A stretch of 24,389 bases of DNA from positions 1-24,389 of the IMG/VR virus record IMGVR_UViG_3300006802_000548; one strand, 5' to 3'. Origin of the DNA: a virus. The notes beneath the pieces are model-generated. The model ran no database searches. It saw only the letters and a list, made by a program, of their open reading frames with translations, and was not told the origin of the DNA. Of the stretch, positions 1-8,121 are shown in pieces (position 1 is the first letter of the stretch; the number at the start of each line of letters is the position of its first letter). Position numbers and translations under genes: made by a program.

Positions 1-313
1 GGTATTGACGGCACTTACCAAATCAGGGCACCAAAACACTAGTTTCCATTCGTGCGCCCACCTCCCAGGTGGTTCCAAAGGCACGCGGGGCCGGCAGGTC
101 CAACGCCGGCCCCATTTCCGTTTCAGGCGACCCGGCGCGGGGTTCATCCCCTCAACGCTCTCGACGCAAGGCCCTCACGCTCGGGCCGCCTGATACCCTT
201 TCCAGCCCCGTCCGCCCAACGCCCGCCGGTGATTCAATCCGACCGGCGGCCAAGGACGTGGCCCCGAACCCCACCAGGGCGGGGCTGGAGCTGTATATGC
301 GAGGAATGTCACA
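1..313. other. Gene-free leader before the packaging module, hairpin-rich
   Basis: I see no convincing gene here. Open frames exist on both strands, but none has a good start, a recognisable motif, or fits the tight overlap pattern of the following genes. The stretch holds four perfect or near-perfect inverted repeats (58-72, 87-113, 225-247, 261-285). It lies directly upstream of the block leading to the terminase genes, so it could hold transcription signals or the packaging recognition site. Neither can be shown from sequence alone. Confidence 0.5.
87..113 (+). terminator. Strong GC stem-loop, possible terminator
   Basis: GGGGCCGGC (87-95) and GCCGGCCCC (105-113) form a perfect 9-bp stem with a 9-nt loop. 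It is followed by ATTTCCGTTT, which is only weakly T-rich. It could end transcription from the upstream region before the late block. The lack of a clean U tract makes this tentative; a structured RNA or protein-binding site is an alternative. Confidence 0.35.
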
Positions 314-631
314 ATGAGATCATTGCCAGAACTGGGCGCGCTGATCAGCGAGTGCGCCTCGGACCTGAAGGCCAACACCGTGGCCGTCGAGAATGCCGAG
401 GCGGCTCTTGAGCGGGCCAAGGCGACGCAAGCCAACACGCTGCAACGCTTCGAAGCGCTCAGTGAGGAGTTCGAAACCGCCAAGGCGGCCGCGCTCGCCA
501 AGGGCTTGCGCCAGGCCGAGGAACCCAGCGCAGGCGAGGCGTTCGACGCCCGCGTGACCGAAGCCTTCGAACGCGCCACCACGCCCCAGGATCAGACCAC
601 GATCTTCAGCAACGGGCAGGGCTCATTTTGA
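314..631 (+). CDS. Small coiled-coil protein of unknown function
   Basis: A 105-residue protein. The ATG at 314 has a good ribosome site (GAGGA, 301-305, 8 nt upstream). Residues about 20-75 are rich in A, E, K and L with heptad-like spacing, suggesting a coiled coil; the C-terminus is polar. I recognise no family. It is the first gene of the tightly coupled set: its TGA stop overlaps the TTG start of the next gene. Its position before the terminase genes suggests an accessory or regulatory protein, but no function can be assigned. Confidence refers to it being a real gene. Confidence 0.65.
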   Translation: MRSLPELGALISECASDLKANTVAVENAEAALERAKATQANTLQRFEALSEEFETAKAAALAKGLRQAEEPSAGEAFDARVTEAFERATTPQDQTTIFSNGQGSF

Positions 632-807
632 AGTGGACGCCTGAGGAGGAAGAAACCCTCCGCACGCTATGGGGCGGCCTCCCGGCTCGGACGTGCTCCA
701 TCATTGGCAAGGCGAACCGTATGGGGTTGTGCAAGATCAAGCCAGAGGTCAAAAACGAGTGGCTTCGTGAGGGCTATCGCCGCTGGATGGTGGAGGCTGG
801 GCTGTGA
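628..807 (+). CDS. SANT/GcrA-like helix-turn-helix mini-protein
   Basis: A 59-residue protein starting at TTG (628), which overlaps the previous stop as TTGA; its own stop overlaps the next start as GTGA. The N-terminus reads KWTPEEEETLRTLW, followed by an IGKANRMGL motif. This W-T-x-E-E ... L-x-x-L-W ... I-x-x-K-A-x-R-x-G-L pattern is typical of small Myb/SANT-like helix-turn-helix domains. It resembles the N-terminus of the alphaproteobacterial cell-cycle regulator GcrA, but with a shorter middle. It may bind DNA and act in phage transcription or packaging regulation. The GcrA likeness is inference; a generic SANT-like phage protein is equally possible. Confidence 0.55.
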   Translation: MKWTPEEEETLRTLWGGLPARTCSIIGKANRMGLCKIKPEVKNEWLREGYRRWMVEAGL

Positions 808-1025
808 GCCGCGGCCTCGTTGAGGGCGCCAAGATTAGGCAGGTCGATGGCCTGTGGCCGGTCGAGCGGGTGAGTGTCCCGGAATTGGCAATGGTGTACT
901 TTGAGGCGCTAACCGGGAAACACCCTGCGACCGCGACCGACGATGAAGCCGCCCGGCATATCAAGGCGATGGAGACTGTTCTCGCCGCGCTGGTCGATGC
1001 CGACAATGTAAGGCTTTACCCATAA
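804..1025 (+). CDS. Small protein of unknown function
   Basis: A 73-residue protein with a GTG start (804) overlapping the preceding stop as GTGA; its TAA stop shares a base with the next ATG (1025). It is mildly acidic and mostly helical in composition after residue 25, with no membrane segment or cysteine motif. I do not recognise the family. The coupled arrangement on both sides supports its being translated. Confidence 0.55.
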   Translation: MSRGLVEGAKIRQVDGLWPVERVSVPELAMVYFEALTGKHPATATDDEAARHIKAMETVLAALVDADNVRLYP

Positions 1026-1204
1026 TGTCTCTCTACTGCGAGCCCGCCGACGCCGCGTCCTTAGAGATGGCCGAGAGCCTGAAACAATGGGCTCACGAAC
1101 AGGGCTGGACCGCCGTTGACCTGATGCTGGTCGCGCTCTGTGTCGCCACCGAAATGGCGTGTGAAGCGATCGAGTGGCAGACAAGCGGCGAGGTCATGAA
1201 CTGA
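1025..1204 (+). CDS. Small acidic protein of unknown function
   Basis: A 59-residue protein (MSLYCEPADAASLEMAESLK...) whose ATG overlaps the previous TAA and whose TGA overlaps the next ATG (ATGA at 1204). It is acidic, with two probable helices; the middle (VDLMLVALCVATEMACEAI) is hydrophobic but interrupted by charges, so it is more likely a buried amphipathic helix than a membrane span. No family recognised. The case rests on the unbroken chain of start/stop overlaps. Confidence 0.5.
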   Translation: MSLYCEPADAASLEMAESLKQWAHEQGWTAVDLMLVALCVATEMACEAIEWQTSGEVMN

Positions 1205-1656
1205 TGACTGACCCCGCCGTCACCCCGCTGGCCGCAGCAGAGTTGGCCCGCGCCCGCCTGAAGCAACGCGAGGACGGCATACGCGCGGCCGCCATCAAAG
1301 CAGGCCGCGAAGCCGAGCGCCGCGACCAGGCCGAAGCGCTGGCGCGGCTCGAGGGCCAGCACGCAGGCCAGCTTGAGGGCCAAGCCAAGGCGCATGAAGC
1401 TGAGATCAAGCGCGTGGGCAAATTGATCGGCAAGGCGGCATTCCGCGAAGGCGGCATCCTGGGCGTGGTGTTCGGCATGGGCATCAGCGCCGCCCTGATC
1501 GCGGGCACATACTGGATCATGAAGGACGCTGTGATATTGAACACAGCGACCCAGCGCGTGAACCATTCGCTAGACGCTGGCCCCGTGCCGTCACTCAGTG
1601 ACAGCTACCGGAACAGCGAGCCGGCCACGGGCGAGCCGATACGGCGGGGGCAATAA
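1204..1656 (+). CDS. Membrane-anchored coiled-coil protein
   Basis: A 150-residue protein; ATG at 1204 overlaps the preceding TGA. Residues about 10-80 are a highly charged Ala/Arg/Glu-rich coiled coil. Residues about 84-106 (GILGVVFGMGISAALIAGTY plus flanking residues) form one clear hydrophobic transmembrane helix, followed by a polar tail of about 40 residues. No signal peptide is present. The layout would put the coiled coil on one side of the inner membrane and the short tail on the other. Holin or spanin-like roles are conceivable, but no lysis partner is visible nearby. It lies just upstream of the small terminase. Confidence 0.6.
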   Translation: MTDPAVTPLAAAELARARLKQREDGIRAAAIKAGREAERRDQAEALARLEGQHAGQLEGQAKAHEAEIKRVGKLIGKAAFREGGILGVVFGMGISAALIAGTYWIMKDAVILNTATQRVNHSLDAGPVPSLSDSYRNSEPATGEPIRRGQ

Positions 1657-1657
1657 C

Positions 1658-2011
1658 TTGCCTTCGCGCACGCGCGGGAGGCCAGAGCATGAGCCAACCG
1701 ACCTTACCCGGAAGACCGTGGAAATCATGGTGGCGTGCGGCATCAAGCATGACGTGATTGCCGAGGCCGTGGGCGTGTCAGACGTGACCCTGCGCAAACA
1801 TTACGCCAACGAACTGGCCCACGGTCAGGATGTGGTCGCGGCGCGGGTGGCGAATGCCCTGGTCGATAAGGCGCTGAGCGATCGCCCCGACGCTGTGAAC
1901 GCTGCGAAGTTCTACCTACAGGCCCGCGCTGGCTGGGCGGAAAAGCAAGAGCAGAAGCTTAGCGGCTCTGTCGGGATCGGATGGCTGACGGATACGACCG
2001 AAGGGTCATAA
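1658..2011 (+). CDS. terS: Terminase small subunit (DNA recognition)
   Basis: A 117-residue protein that should recognise the packaging site and load the large terminase. The start is taken as TTG 1658, right after the previous TAA and behind a G-run (1646-1650). An upstream in-frame start would run far into the previous gene. The N-terminus has the basic RTRGRP segment, then a helix-turn-helix region (VACGIKHDVIAEAVGVSDVT, then LRKHY) typical of phage small terminases, followed by helical oligomerisation sequence and a flexible tail. It overlaps the large terminase start by 31 bases, the usual terS-terL order. Function is inferred from the HTH and position. Confidence 0.8.
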   Translation: MPSRTRGRPEHEPTDLTRKTVEIMVACGIKHDVIAEAVGVSDVTLRKHYANELAHGQDVVAARVANALVDKALSDRPDAVNAAKFYLQARAGWAEKQEQKLSGSVGIGWLTDTTEGS

Positions 2012-3255
2012 TCCCTTATGCGCCGCGGCTCCAGTTTCGGTCCTACCACAATCGTCGGCAGCGCTTTAGCTGCCTGGTCTGCCATCGGCGCGCGGGTAAG
2101 ACCGTCGCCACGCTGAACGATATGCAGAAGCGGGCGCTGACCACAGAACGCCCCGACTACCGGGCGGCTTACGTCGCCCCGTACTACGCCCAAGCCAAGG
2201 ACGTGGCCTGGGACTATATGAAGAAATACGCCTCGCCCATACCTGGCGTGGCCTTCAATGAGAGCGAACTGCGGGTTGATTATCCGAACGGGGCTCGCCT
2301 TCGCCTCTATGGCGCGGACAATTACGACCGGTTGCGGGGCATCTACCTCGATGACGTGACGCTTGACGAGTATGGCGACATGGACCCGCGGGCATGGTCC
2401 GAGGTCATCCGCCCCGCCTTGGCCGATCGCCAGGGGACGGCGACCTTCATCGGTACGCCGAAGGGGGACAATCACTTCCGGGAAGTGAACGAGCGCAGCA
2501 AGGATGACCCGGAGTGGTTCCACCTGACGCTCAAGGCGAGCCAGACCATGCTGATTGCGCCGGCCGAGTTGGAAGCGGCGCGTCGGGAAATGACGCCCGA
2601 CCAGTACAATCAGGAATTTGAGTGCGACTTCACGGCCGCGCTGGTCGGGGCGTACTACGGCAAGGACATGAACGCGCTCGATGCGCAGGGGCGCATGACG
2701 GGCGTGCCGTATGACCGGGCTGTCCCGGTCTGGACGGCGTGGGACTTGGGCATCGATGACAGCACAGCGATATGGCTGGCGCAGTTCGTCGGGCGTGAGA
2801 TTCACCTGATCGACTACATTGAGGCGAGCGGCGAGGCGCTGGACTACTACGTCAGCGAACTGAACAAGCGCTCGTATGTGTGGGGCGGGCATATCCTGCC
2901 GCACGATGCCGAGGCCAAGGAGCTGGGGACGGGCAAGACCCGAACCGAAACGCTTAAGAGCCTGGGGCTGGGCAATGTGAAGATTGTACCGGCGCAGCGG
3001 GTTGAGGACGGCATCAACGCCGTTCGGATGCTGTTGCCCCGGTGCTGGTTTGACAGGGCCGCGACCAAGCGCGGCGTGGATGCGCTGCGGAACTATTGCC
3101 GCGAGTTCGACGACAAGACGAAGGCGTTCAGATTGAAACCGTTACACAATTGGGCGAGCCACGGGGCGGATGCATTCCGTTATCTGGCGCTGGGTATGCC
3201 GAAGGCTGCTCAGCCGCAGCCCGCCCCGCGCCCGCGCTACGGGACGATGGCATGA
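1981..3255 (+). CDS. terL: Terminase large subunit (packaging ATPase/nuclease)
   Basis: A 424-residue packaging motor that hydrolyses ATP to pump DNA through the portal and cuts genome ends. The ATPase half shows a Walker A-like CHRRAGKT (residues 34-41), a Walker B region ending in LDE (128-130) and a coupling segment TFIGTPKG (155-162). The nuclease half shows the RNase H-like acidic motifs WDLGIDD (Asp255), a middle acidic patch near HDAEAKE (308-314), and the terminal HGADAFRYL (Asp397). Length fits short-form phage large terminases. The ATG at 1981 lies inside the end of terS, and the stop overlaps the next ATG. The Walker A begins Cys-His-Arg rather than the common Gly-Gly-Arg. Confidence 0.95.
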   Translation: MADGYDRRVIIPYAPRLQFRSYHNRRQRFSCLVCHRRAGKTVATLNDMQKRALTTERPDYRAAYVAPYYAQAKDVAWDYMKKYASPIPGVAFNESELRVDYPNGARLRLYGADNYDRLRGIYLDDVTLDEYGDMDPRAWSEVIRPALADRQGTATFIGTPKGDNHFREVNERSKDDPEWFHLTLKASQTMLIAPAELEAARREMTPDQYNQEFECDFTAALVGAYYGKDMNALDAQGRMTGVPYDRAVPVWTAWDLGIDDSTAIWLAQFVGREIHLIDYIEASGEALDYYVSELNKRSYVWGGHILPHDAEAKELGTGKTRTETLKSLGLGNVKIVPAQRVEDGINAVRMLLPRCWFDRAATKRGVDALRNYCREFDDKTKAFRLKPLHNWASHGADAFRYLALGMPKAAQPQPAPRPRYGTMA

Positions 3256-3485
3256 CGCCGGCTATCCGCGAGGACTTGGCTGACGTGCTTGCTCAGACCA
3301 TGGCGATCAGGGCTGAAGCGGAGCGCTTGGGCGTTGAGCCGCGCGAGGTCGGCTTACGCATACAGAACGACTTGCTGGCGTACCGCCGCACGCTTTCTGA
3401 TGTGCACGGGTATGAGCTCGTTAAGTATGAGCTCGTTGAAAAGCTCAAAGAGAAGGCAATCGAATTGGCGAAGGCGCTCACCTGA
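3252..3485 (+). CDS. Small helical protein between terminase and portal
   Basis: A 77-residue protein; ATG 3252 overlaps the terminase stop (ATGA), and its TGA touches the portal ATG at 3485. It is predicted mostly alpha-helical and rich in Leu, Glu, Arg and Lys, with a basic, amphipathic C-terminal half (YELVEKLKEKAIELAKAL). No known motif. Small genes at this location are common in podoviruses and are often structural or packaging accessory proteins, but I cannot name this one. Confidence 0.7.
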   Translation: MTPAIREDLADVLAQTMAIRAEAERLGVEPREVGLRIQNDLLAYRRTLSDVHGYELVKYELVEKLKEKAIELAKALT

Positions 3486-5809
3486 TGGCTGTCGCATACG
3501 AGCCCCGCGAACCTGATCGCGGTGAAGCGGAGGCCAAGCTCGTCCGTATGCTCAAGGGCGAGGAGGAGGACGCCCTCGGCTACGCGCAGACGGAGACAAC
3601 CGAACAGCAAATCGAGGCGCTGAAGCGGTACTACGGCGACACCTACGGCGACGAGGAAGAGGGCCGCTCCCAGGTCTGCACCCGGGAAGTGTTTGAGTGC
3701 ATCGAATGGACACGGCCCGATCTGATGCGGGTGTTCGCTTCAGGCGGGCAGGTCGTATTCCTTGAGGAGACGAGCCCCGAGGATGGGCAATTCGCCAAGG
3801 ACGCGGCGGATTATCTGCAATGGATATTCTGGACCGATAACCGCGGTTACGAGATTCTGGACGACTTCGCCTTCGATGGCTTGCTGCATCGGCGCGGTTA
3901 TCTGGCGGTGTACTGGCGCGACAAGGAATACCGCGCCCCGCAAACGCTGACCGGCTTGAACATCATGCAGGTGCAGCAGCTCATGGCTGACCCCAGCGTG
4001 GAGATCATCGGCCAGGACTTCGACCAAGAGTCCGAGGTTGGCGGCATCACGCTGGTTGTGCGCCGCACCAAGAGCCCAGCGCGGGCTGAGATCGTGACCG
4101 TGCCGCCCGAGGACATGCGGTTTAACGGCCGTGCTGTGGACTTGGACCAGGCCCGGTATGTCGGGCGGGTGATCCGCATGATGCGCGGCGAGGTCGCCCG
4201 CATGTGGCCTGAGAAGGCCGACGAGGTTCGGGAGTATAGCGGCAAGGGCGTGGGCCACGGCCAGGGCCGGCGCGGCGATGACGTGAGGGCTGTGCGCTTC
4301 CAGGACAACGACGATGACTTTGAGGCCGATGGCAACGACGCCAGCACCGAACTGGAAATCCTCGAGGAATATTTGAGGGTCGATTTGGACGATGACGGGT
4401 ATCCCGAACTGATCCGGTCCTATCGCTGCGGCGACCTGATGCTGGACTTCGATGAGGTCGAGGAGACGCCGTTCGCGTCTTGGACGCCCATTCGCGTGCC
4501 GCATCGGTTCATGGGCCTGTCGATGCATGACATCGTGGCTGACCTTCAGCGCCGCTCAACGGTGCTGACGCGGGCCGCGCTCGACGCGGTGTATCAGGCG
4601 GTGGTGAACCGCGAGGCATACGACAAGAACCGCGTGCCGCTGGACGAGCTTCTAAGCACGGTGGCGGGCAGCAAGATCGGCGTGGATGGAGCGCCAGGCG
4701 ACGCCATTATGCCGCTCACGGGCGGGCTGGATACGTCCAAGGTGGCGTTTGAGGCCATCAACCAAATGTCGGTCACGCTGGAGAACCGCACCGGCGCCAC
4801 GCGGCAGACGCAGGGGCTTGACCCCGATGCTCTGCTGAAGGGCCCGCACAGCGGCAAGGCGATCGAACTGCTCCAGACCGCAGGAGGGGCGCGCAAGGAG
4901 ATGATCGCGCGCAACATGGCGAGCGGCCTGATGACGCTGTTCTCCAAGCTCTACCGGCTGGTCTGCCGCAACCAGAACGAACCCCGCGCGGCCAAGGTGG
5001 GCGGCAAGTGGGCGCAATTCGATCCGCGCACATGGAACAGCGATCTGCGGGTGCAAATCCATACAGGGCTGGGCACGGGCAACCGCGAGCAGACGGTGAT
5101 GGGCCTGCAAATGGTCATCATGGAGCAGGACAAGATCATTGAGGCGCTGGGACCGGCGAACCCGCTGGTGACGGCGCAACATCGCTTCCGCGCGCTTGAG
5201 GAATTGCTGCGGGCGCTAGGCTATCGCAGCGCTGATCCGTTCTTCGGTGAACCGCCCGAGGGCTGGGCGCCTGAGCCTGGGCCCGACCCGGAAGCGGCGA
5301 AGATACAAGCCGAGATGCAGATGCAGGCCGCCAAGATGGAGATGGAGGCCAAGCAGACGCAGCTCCAATACCAGAAGGACATGGAGCTTGCGGCGCAGCA
5401 GCAGATCGACGAGCGCGAGCGCAATGCGGTGACGGCGGCCAAGGACGAGCGCGACGCGGCGCTGGCGGCGGAGAAGATTGCGCTGGATGCCGAGCGGCTT
5501 GAGTTTGAGCGGCAGAAGACGGCGGCGGAGCTGGAGCTGAAGGCGCGCGAACTGGAACTGAAGGGCGCGGAAATCGAGTTCAAGGCCAAGGAGGCCGAGG
5601 CGTCCAAGGACCACGAACTGAAGAAGATGGACCGCGACTACCGCAACAAGCGGAAGCTTGCGGCCGATCCGAAGGACGCGGCTGACATGGACGCCGAGGA
5701 CCGCGGCGAGCCGTCCACGTCGAAGGTTCTGTCTGACATCCTGGCGGAGATGAAGCGGCCGGCGAAGATCAAGCGCGGTCGCGATGGCAAGGCGGTGGAG
5801 CTTGAATAG
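3485..5809 (+). CDS. Portal protein, P22/SU10-type, with coiled-coil tail
   Basis: A 774-residue protein forming the dodecameric channel at the capsid vertex for DNA entry and exit; it docks terminase during packaging and the adaptor afterwards. The N-terminal part (YYGDTYGDEEEGRSQVCTRE around residues 40-60, then IEWTRPDLMRVFASG) is characteristic of P22-type podovirus portals. The central wing/clip region continues to about residue 580. Residues about 600-715 are a long charged coiled coil rich in Glu, Lys, Gln and Met, comparable to the barrel helices of long P22-type portals. Length is somewhat above P22 gp1 (725). The stop overlaps the GTG of the next gene. Confidence 0.93.
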   Translation: MAVAYEPREPDRGEAEAKLVRMLKGEEEDALGYAQTETTEQQIEALKRYYGDTYGDEEEGRSQVCTREVFECIEWTRPDLMRVFASGGQVVFLEETSPEDGQFAKDAADYLQWIFWTDNRGYEILDDFAFDGLLHRRGYLAVYWRDKEYRAPQTLTGLNIMQVQQLMADPSVEIIGQDFDQESEVGGITLVVRRTKSPARAEIVTVPPEDMRFNGRAVDLDQARYVGRVIRMMRGEVARMWPEKADEVREYSGKGVGHGQGRRGDDVRAVRFQDNDDDFEADGNDASTELEILEEYLRVDLDDDGYPELIRSYRCGDLMLDFDEVEETPFASWTPIRVPHRFMGLSMHDIVADLQRRSTVLTRAALDAVYQAVVNREAYDKNRVPLDELLSTVAGSKIGVDGAPGDAIMPLTGGLDTSKVAFEAINQMSVTLENRTGATRQTQGLDPDALLKGPHSGKAIELLQTAGGARKEMIARNMASGLMTLFSKLYRLVCRNQNEPRAAKVGGKWAQFDPRTWNSDLRVQIHTGLGTGNREQTVMGLQMVIMEQDKIIEALGPANPLVTAQHRFRALEELLRALGYRSADPFFGEPPEGWAPEPGPDPEAAKIQAEMQMQAAKMEMEAKQTQLQYQKDMELAAQQQIDERERNAVTAAKDERDAALAAEKIALDAERLEFERQKTAAELELKARELELKGAEIEFKAKEAEASKDHELKKMDRDYRNKRKLAADPKDAADMDAEDRGEPSTSKVLSDILAEMKRPAKIKRGRDGKAVELE

Positions 5810-6732
5810 TGGCGATTAGCCTTACCCACACAACGACCTCGGCCGAGCCCGACAGCGGCGACGGCAAGATTTCCAGCAATGCCTGGAACGAGGCGCATAC
5901 GCTGACGATGGCCGCCGACCGCATTCTGGGCCGGACCACGGCGGGGACAGGTGCGGTTGAGGAACTGACCGCAGCGGGCGTGCGCGCATTCCTCGACCTC
6001 GAGGCCGGCACCGACTTCATCGGCATCGGCGGCGGGACGTACACTGGCGATGTGAGCGTCCCTGACGAGGCGTATGGCTCGGCGTGGAATGCGTCGGTGG
6101 AAGTGCCGACGAAGAACGCGGTTTACGACCGGGTGGAGAACATCCTTCATCCCGGATTTGTCGCCGCAAATTGGTACCCCCTGAATGTTGGCTTCGCATC
6201 CGGCGCGTCGCAAACTGTTAGCGCCACCGCGATTGCAGCCGATACGATTTATTACATTCCTTTCGTGCTTGCGCGGCAGATCACCGTCAGCGACCTGGGC
6301 GCGCGGGTGACCACGGCTGTAGCCAGCGCAAAGTTCCGTGTGGCGATTTACGCCAACAATGCATCGACGGCTCGTCCGACCGGCACGCCGTTGGCTGAGA
6401 CGGGCGATATACTGACCGGCGGCGCGACGGGCACGTTTACCGGAGACATAACGGGCGCAAATGTGACCCTTGCGGCGGGCATTTACTGGGCAGCGTTCTG
6501 GTCAGATTCAGCGCTGGCTTGGACAGCGATGGTGGGGTCAAGCAACACGACTGATTTCATGCGCATGATGGGCAGCACCTTGGCAAATACGGCGGCGGGC
6601 GGCGCGACAGACATCGGCGTTTCGAGTGCGGAGACGTTTGCGGGTGGTTCGTGGCCGAACGCAGCCAGCGAGGGGTTCAGCTCTCTCAGCGCACTCAATC
6701 GCATGTATATTTTGATCGGGTTAGCGGTATGA
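5809..6732 (+). CDS. Tail-fibre-like / virion attachment protein
   Basis: A 307-residue protein with a GTG start sharing a base with the portal stop. The N-terminus (ISLTHTTTS ... GDGKISSNAWNEAHTLTMAA, then RILGRTTAGTGAVEELT) and the middle motif ASVEVPTKNAVYDRVE occur in phage fibre and appendage proteins, where they form the trimeric shaft. The C-terminal about 170 residues are rich in Thr, Ala, Gly and Ser with alternating hydrophobics, consistent with a beta-rich tip that could bind the host. It sits between portal and scaffold rather than with tail genes. Exact role (fibre versus head decoration) is not settled by sequence. Confidence 0.65.
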   Translation: MAISLTHTTTSAEPDSGDGKISSNAWNEAHTLTMAADRILGRTTAGTGAVEELTAAGVRAFLDLEAGTDFIGIGGGTYTGDVSVPDEAYGSAWNASVEVPTKNAVYDRVENILHPGFVAANWYPLNVGFASGASQTVSATAIAADTIYYIPFVLARQITVSDLGARVTTAVASAKFRVAIYANNASTARPTGTPLAETGDILTGGATGTFTGDITGANVTLAAGIYWAAFWSDSALAWTAMVGSSNTTDFMRMMGSTLANTAAGGATDIGVSSAETFAGGSWPNAASEGFSSLSALNRMYILIGLAV

Positions 6733-7271
6733 GCGTTGAATTCAAATCACGCGCGCCGACGAACGACCCCCGGCTTGCGGGCTGGACGGAATATCCTTGT
6801 GCGGTGGTCACCGCTGAGGACGGGACGTATCAGATTGTCACGCGTGCTCAGTTTGACGCCGATCCGCTGGCGTACATCGCAACGACCAAGCCGCTTGCCC
6901 AAACCAAACGCGAGGCGCTGTCGAAGCTTGCGGATATACGCTGGGAAAAGACGCAAGTGATGGTTTGGGACGGGGTGGTGACGCCTGCGTCGCCGGCCAT
7001 CTCGGCGCTGACCGGGGCTGTGGTGGCGATCCAGACGCGGGTGCCGCCGCCAAGCGTGGAGTGGAAGCTGGCGCCGGGCGAGTGGCGCACTTATGACCTA
7101 GCGCAACTGATCGCGCTGGGCAGCGCCATGCGTGACCATATCCAAGCGTGTTTCTCGCACGAGGCGGTGCTTGATGCGCAGATACAGGCGGCGGCCACAT
7201 CACGCGAAGTGATGGCTATCGACCTGACCCAAGGCTGGCCGGCGACGAGCTTGGCTGAAGTGGGCGGCTAA
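6729..7271 (+). CDS. DUF4376-like protein, possible fibre-assembly factor
   Basis: A 180-residue protein, ATG 6729 overlapping the fibre-like gene's stop as ATGA. The first 60 residues look like a small beta domain (GWTEYPCAVVTAEDGTYQIV). Residues about 60-175 resemble the DUF4376 helical module: KREALSKLADIRWEKTQVMV, a D-G, then LTGAVVAIQTR, W-K-L and a helical end. Such proteins commonly follow fibre genes and are thought to assist fibre assembly or attachment. The family call is from pattern memory; the coupling to the preceding gene supports joint function. Confidence 0.5.
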   Translation: MSVEFKSRAPTNDPRLAGWTEYPCAVVTAEDGTYQIVTRAQFDADPLAYIATTKPLAQTKREALSKLADIRWEKTQVMVWDGVVTPASPAISALTGAVVAIQTRVPPPSVEWKLAPGEWRTYDLAQLIALGSAMRDHIQACFSHEAVLDAQIQAAATSREVMAIDLTQGWPATSLAEVGG

Positions 7272-7834
7272 TGGCCGTCTTCGACGGTGGCGTATTTGAC
7301 ATCGGGGTATTCGATGTCGAGGCGGCGGCTGGAACAAGCACTGACTCGGGCGGCGGCGGTTCCAAGCGTTATTGGGACTGGATACGTGGTCGCAAGTCGC
7401 TGCCTGCGCATATCGCCGGCAAGCCGACTGAAGAGGACGTTCGCCGCATCCGTGCGGCGCTTACCGGCAAGAAGCGCAAGCCGATTGAGAAGCAGGCCGA
7501 AATCATCCTGCGTGCTCCCAAGCGGGACGTGGCGGTGGTGGAGGAAATCCTGCCTGACCGCCAAGCCGAGGCGGTGGTTGAGCTTCGCGAGACATTGGCC
7601 GCGACCTCGCTGTCCACGGTGGCGGCGCAGCGTTTTCTGGCCGAGCACGCCGAGGCGATTGAGCAGGCCCATGCGGCCTTGCTGGCGGTGCGGGAGGCCA
7701 AGGCCCGCGCCAAGGCGCTGCGGGATGCGGAGATTGAAGAGGACGATGCGCTCGTCCTCGAGCTGTTCATGGAGCGCAAGCGGCGCTTGGCGGCGATGGC
7801 CGTCGAGTTGATGCAGAAGCGGCGGGCGTCATGA
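7271..7834 (+). CDS. Phage structural protein with N-terminal F-D repeats
   Basis: A 187-residue protein. The N-terminus has short F-D-x-G-V-F-D repeats (VFDGGVFDIGVFDVEAA), a signature common in small phage virion proteins, followed by a Gly/Ser linker. Residues 40-187 are strongly charged and helical (many Ala, Glu, Arg, Lys), with coiled-coil potential at 100-185. ATG 7271 overlaps the previous stop; its own stop overlaps the next ATG. Function unknown; position among fibre, scaffold and capsid genes suggests a virion or assembly role. Confidence 0.55.
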   Translation: MAVFDGGVFDIGVFDVEAAAGTSTDSGGGGSKRYWDWIRGRKSLPAHIAGKPTEEDVRRIRAALTGKKRKPIEKQAEIILRAPKRDVAVVEEILPDRQAEAVVELRETLAATSLSTVAAQRFLAEHAEAIEQAHAALLAVREAKARAKALRDAEIEEDDALVLELFMERKRRLAAMAVELMQKRRAS

Positions 7835-8121
7835 ATGAGAGACTAGCGCGGCTGAGCGATGCGCTCGCTGCGGCAGCGGACGCGCGGCACATGTCCACCA
7901 CGGACGTGTGGGGCCGTGCGTGGGATGATTTTGAGCGGGAGCTGGTGGACCGGCTGCTCAAGTGTGGGCCTGAGGATGACGGCGTGCGGTATCGCCTGCA
8001 GGTGGCTGTGGAGACGGCTAGGCATGTGAGACGGACGATCGAACACGAGGGCCGGCGTGTCGATGCGCTGCAGAAGGACATCGACTTGATTGAAGGGCGC
8101 AAGCCCTATGCGGTGGCATAA
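7831..8121 (+). CDS. Small conserved head-region protein
   Basis: A 96-residue all-helical protein, ATG 7831 overlapping the preceding stop as ATGA. The C-terminal half (RYRLQVAVETARHVRRTIEH, then R-V-D-A-L ... IEGRKPYA) has a pattern I associate with small proteins found just before scaffold genes in related podoviruses. It is charged, with no membrane segment. Its stop overlaps the scaffold start. No function is known to me; an assembly accessory role would fit the position. Confidence 0.6.
   Translation: MNERLARLSDALAAAADARHMSTTDVWGRAWDDFERELVDRLLKCGPEDDGVRYRLQVAVETARHVRRTIEHEGRRVDALQKDIDLIEGRKPYAVA

Noticed and set aside
5-40. Promoter with TTGACG at 5-10
   Set aside because: No plausible -10 hexamer lies 16-18 bases downstream; the next bases are GC-rich. 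A single -35-like match is not enough.
1912-2904. 330-codon open frame on the minus strand
   Set aside because: It is antisense to the large terminase, whose motifs are unmistakable; composition (many Val, Arg, His) is typical of a complementary frame.
7268-7672. Minus-strand 134-codon frame opposite the F-D repeat gene
   Set aside because: The + gene is coupled by overlaps on both sides; the minus frame has no ribosome site and no recognisable motif.
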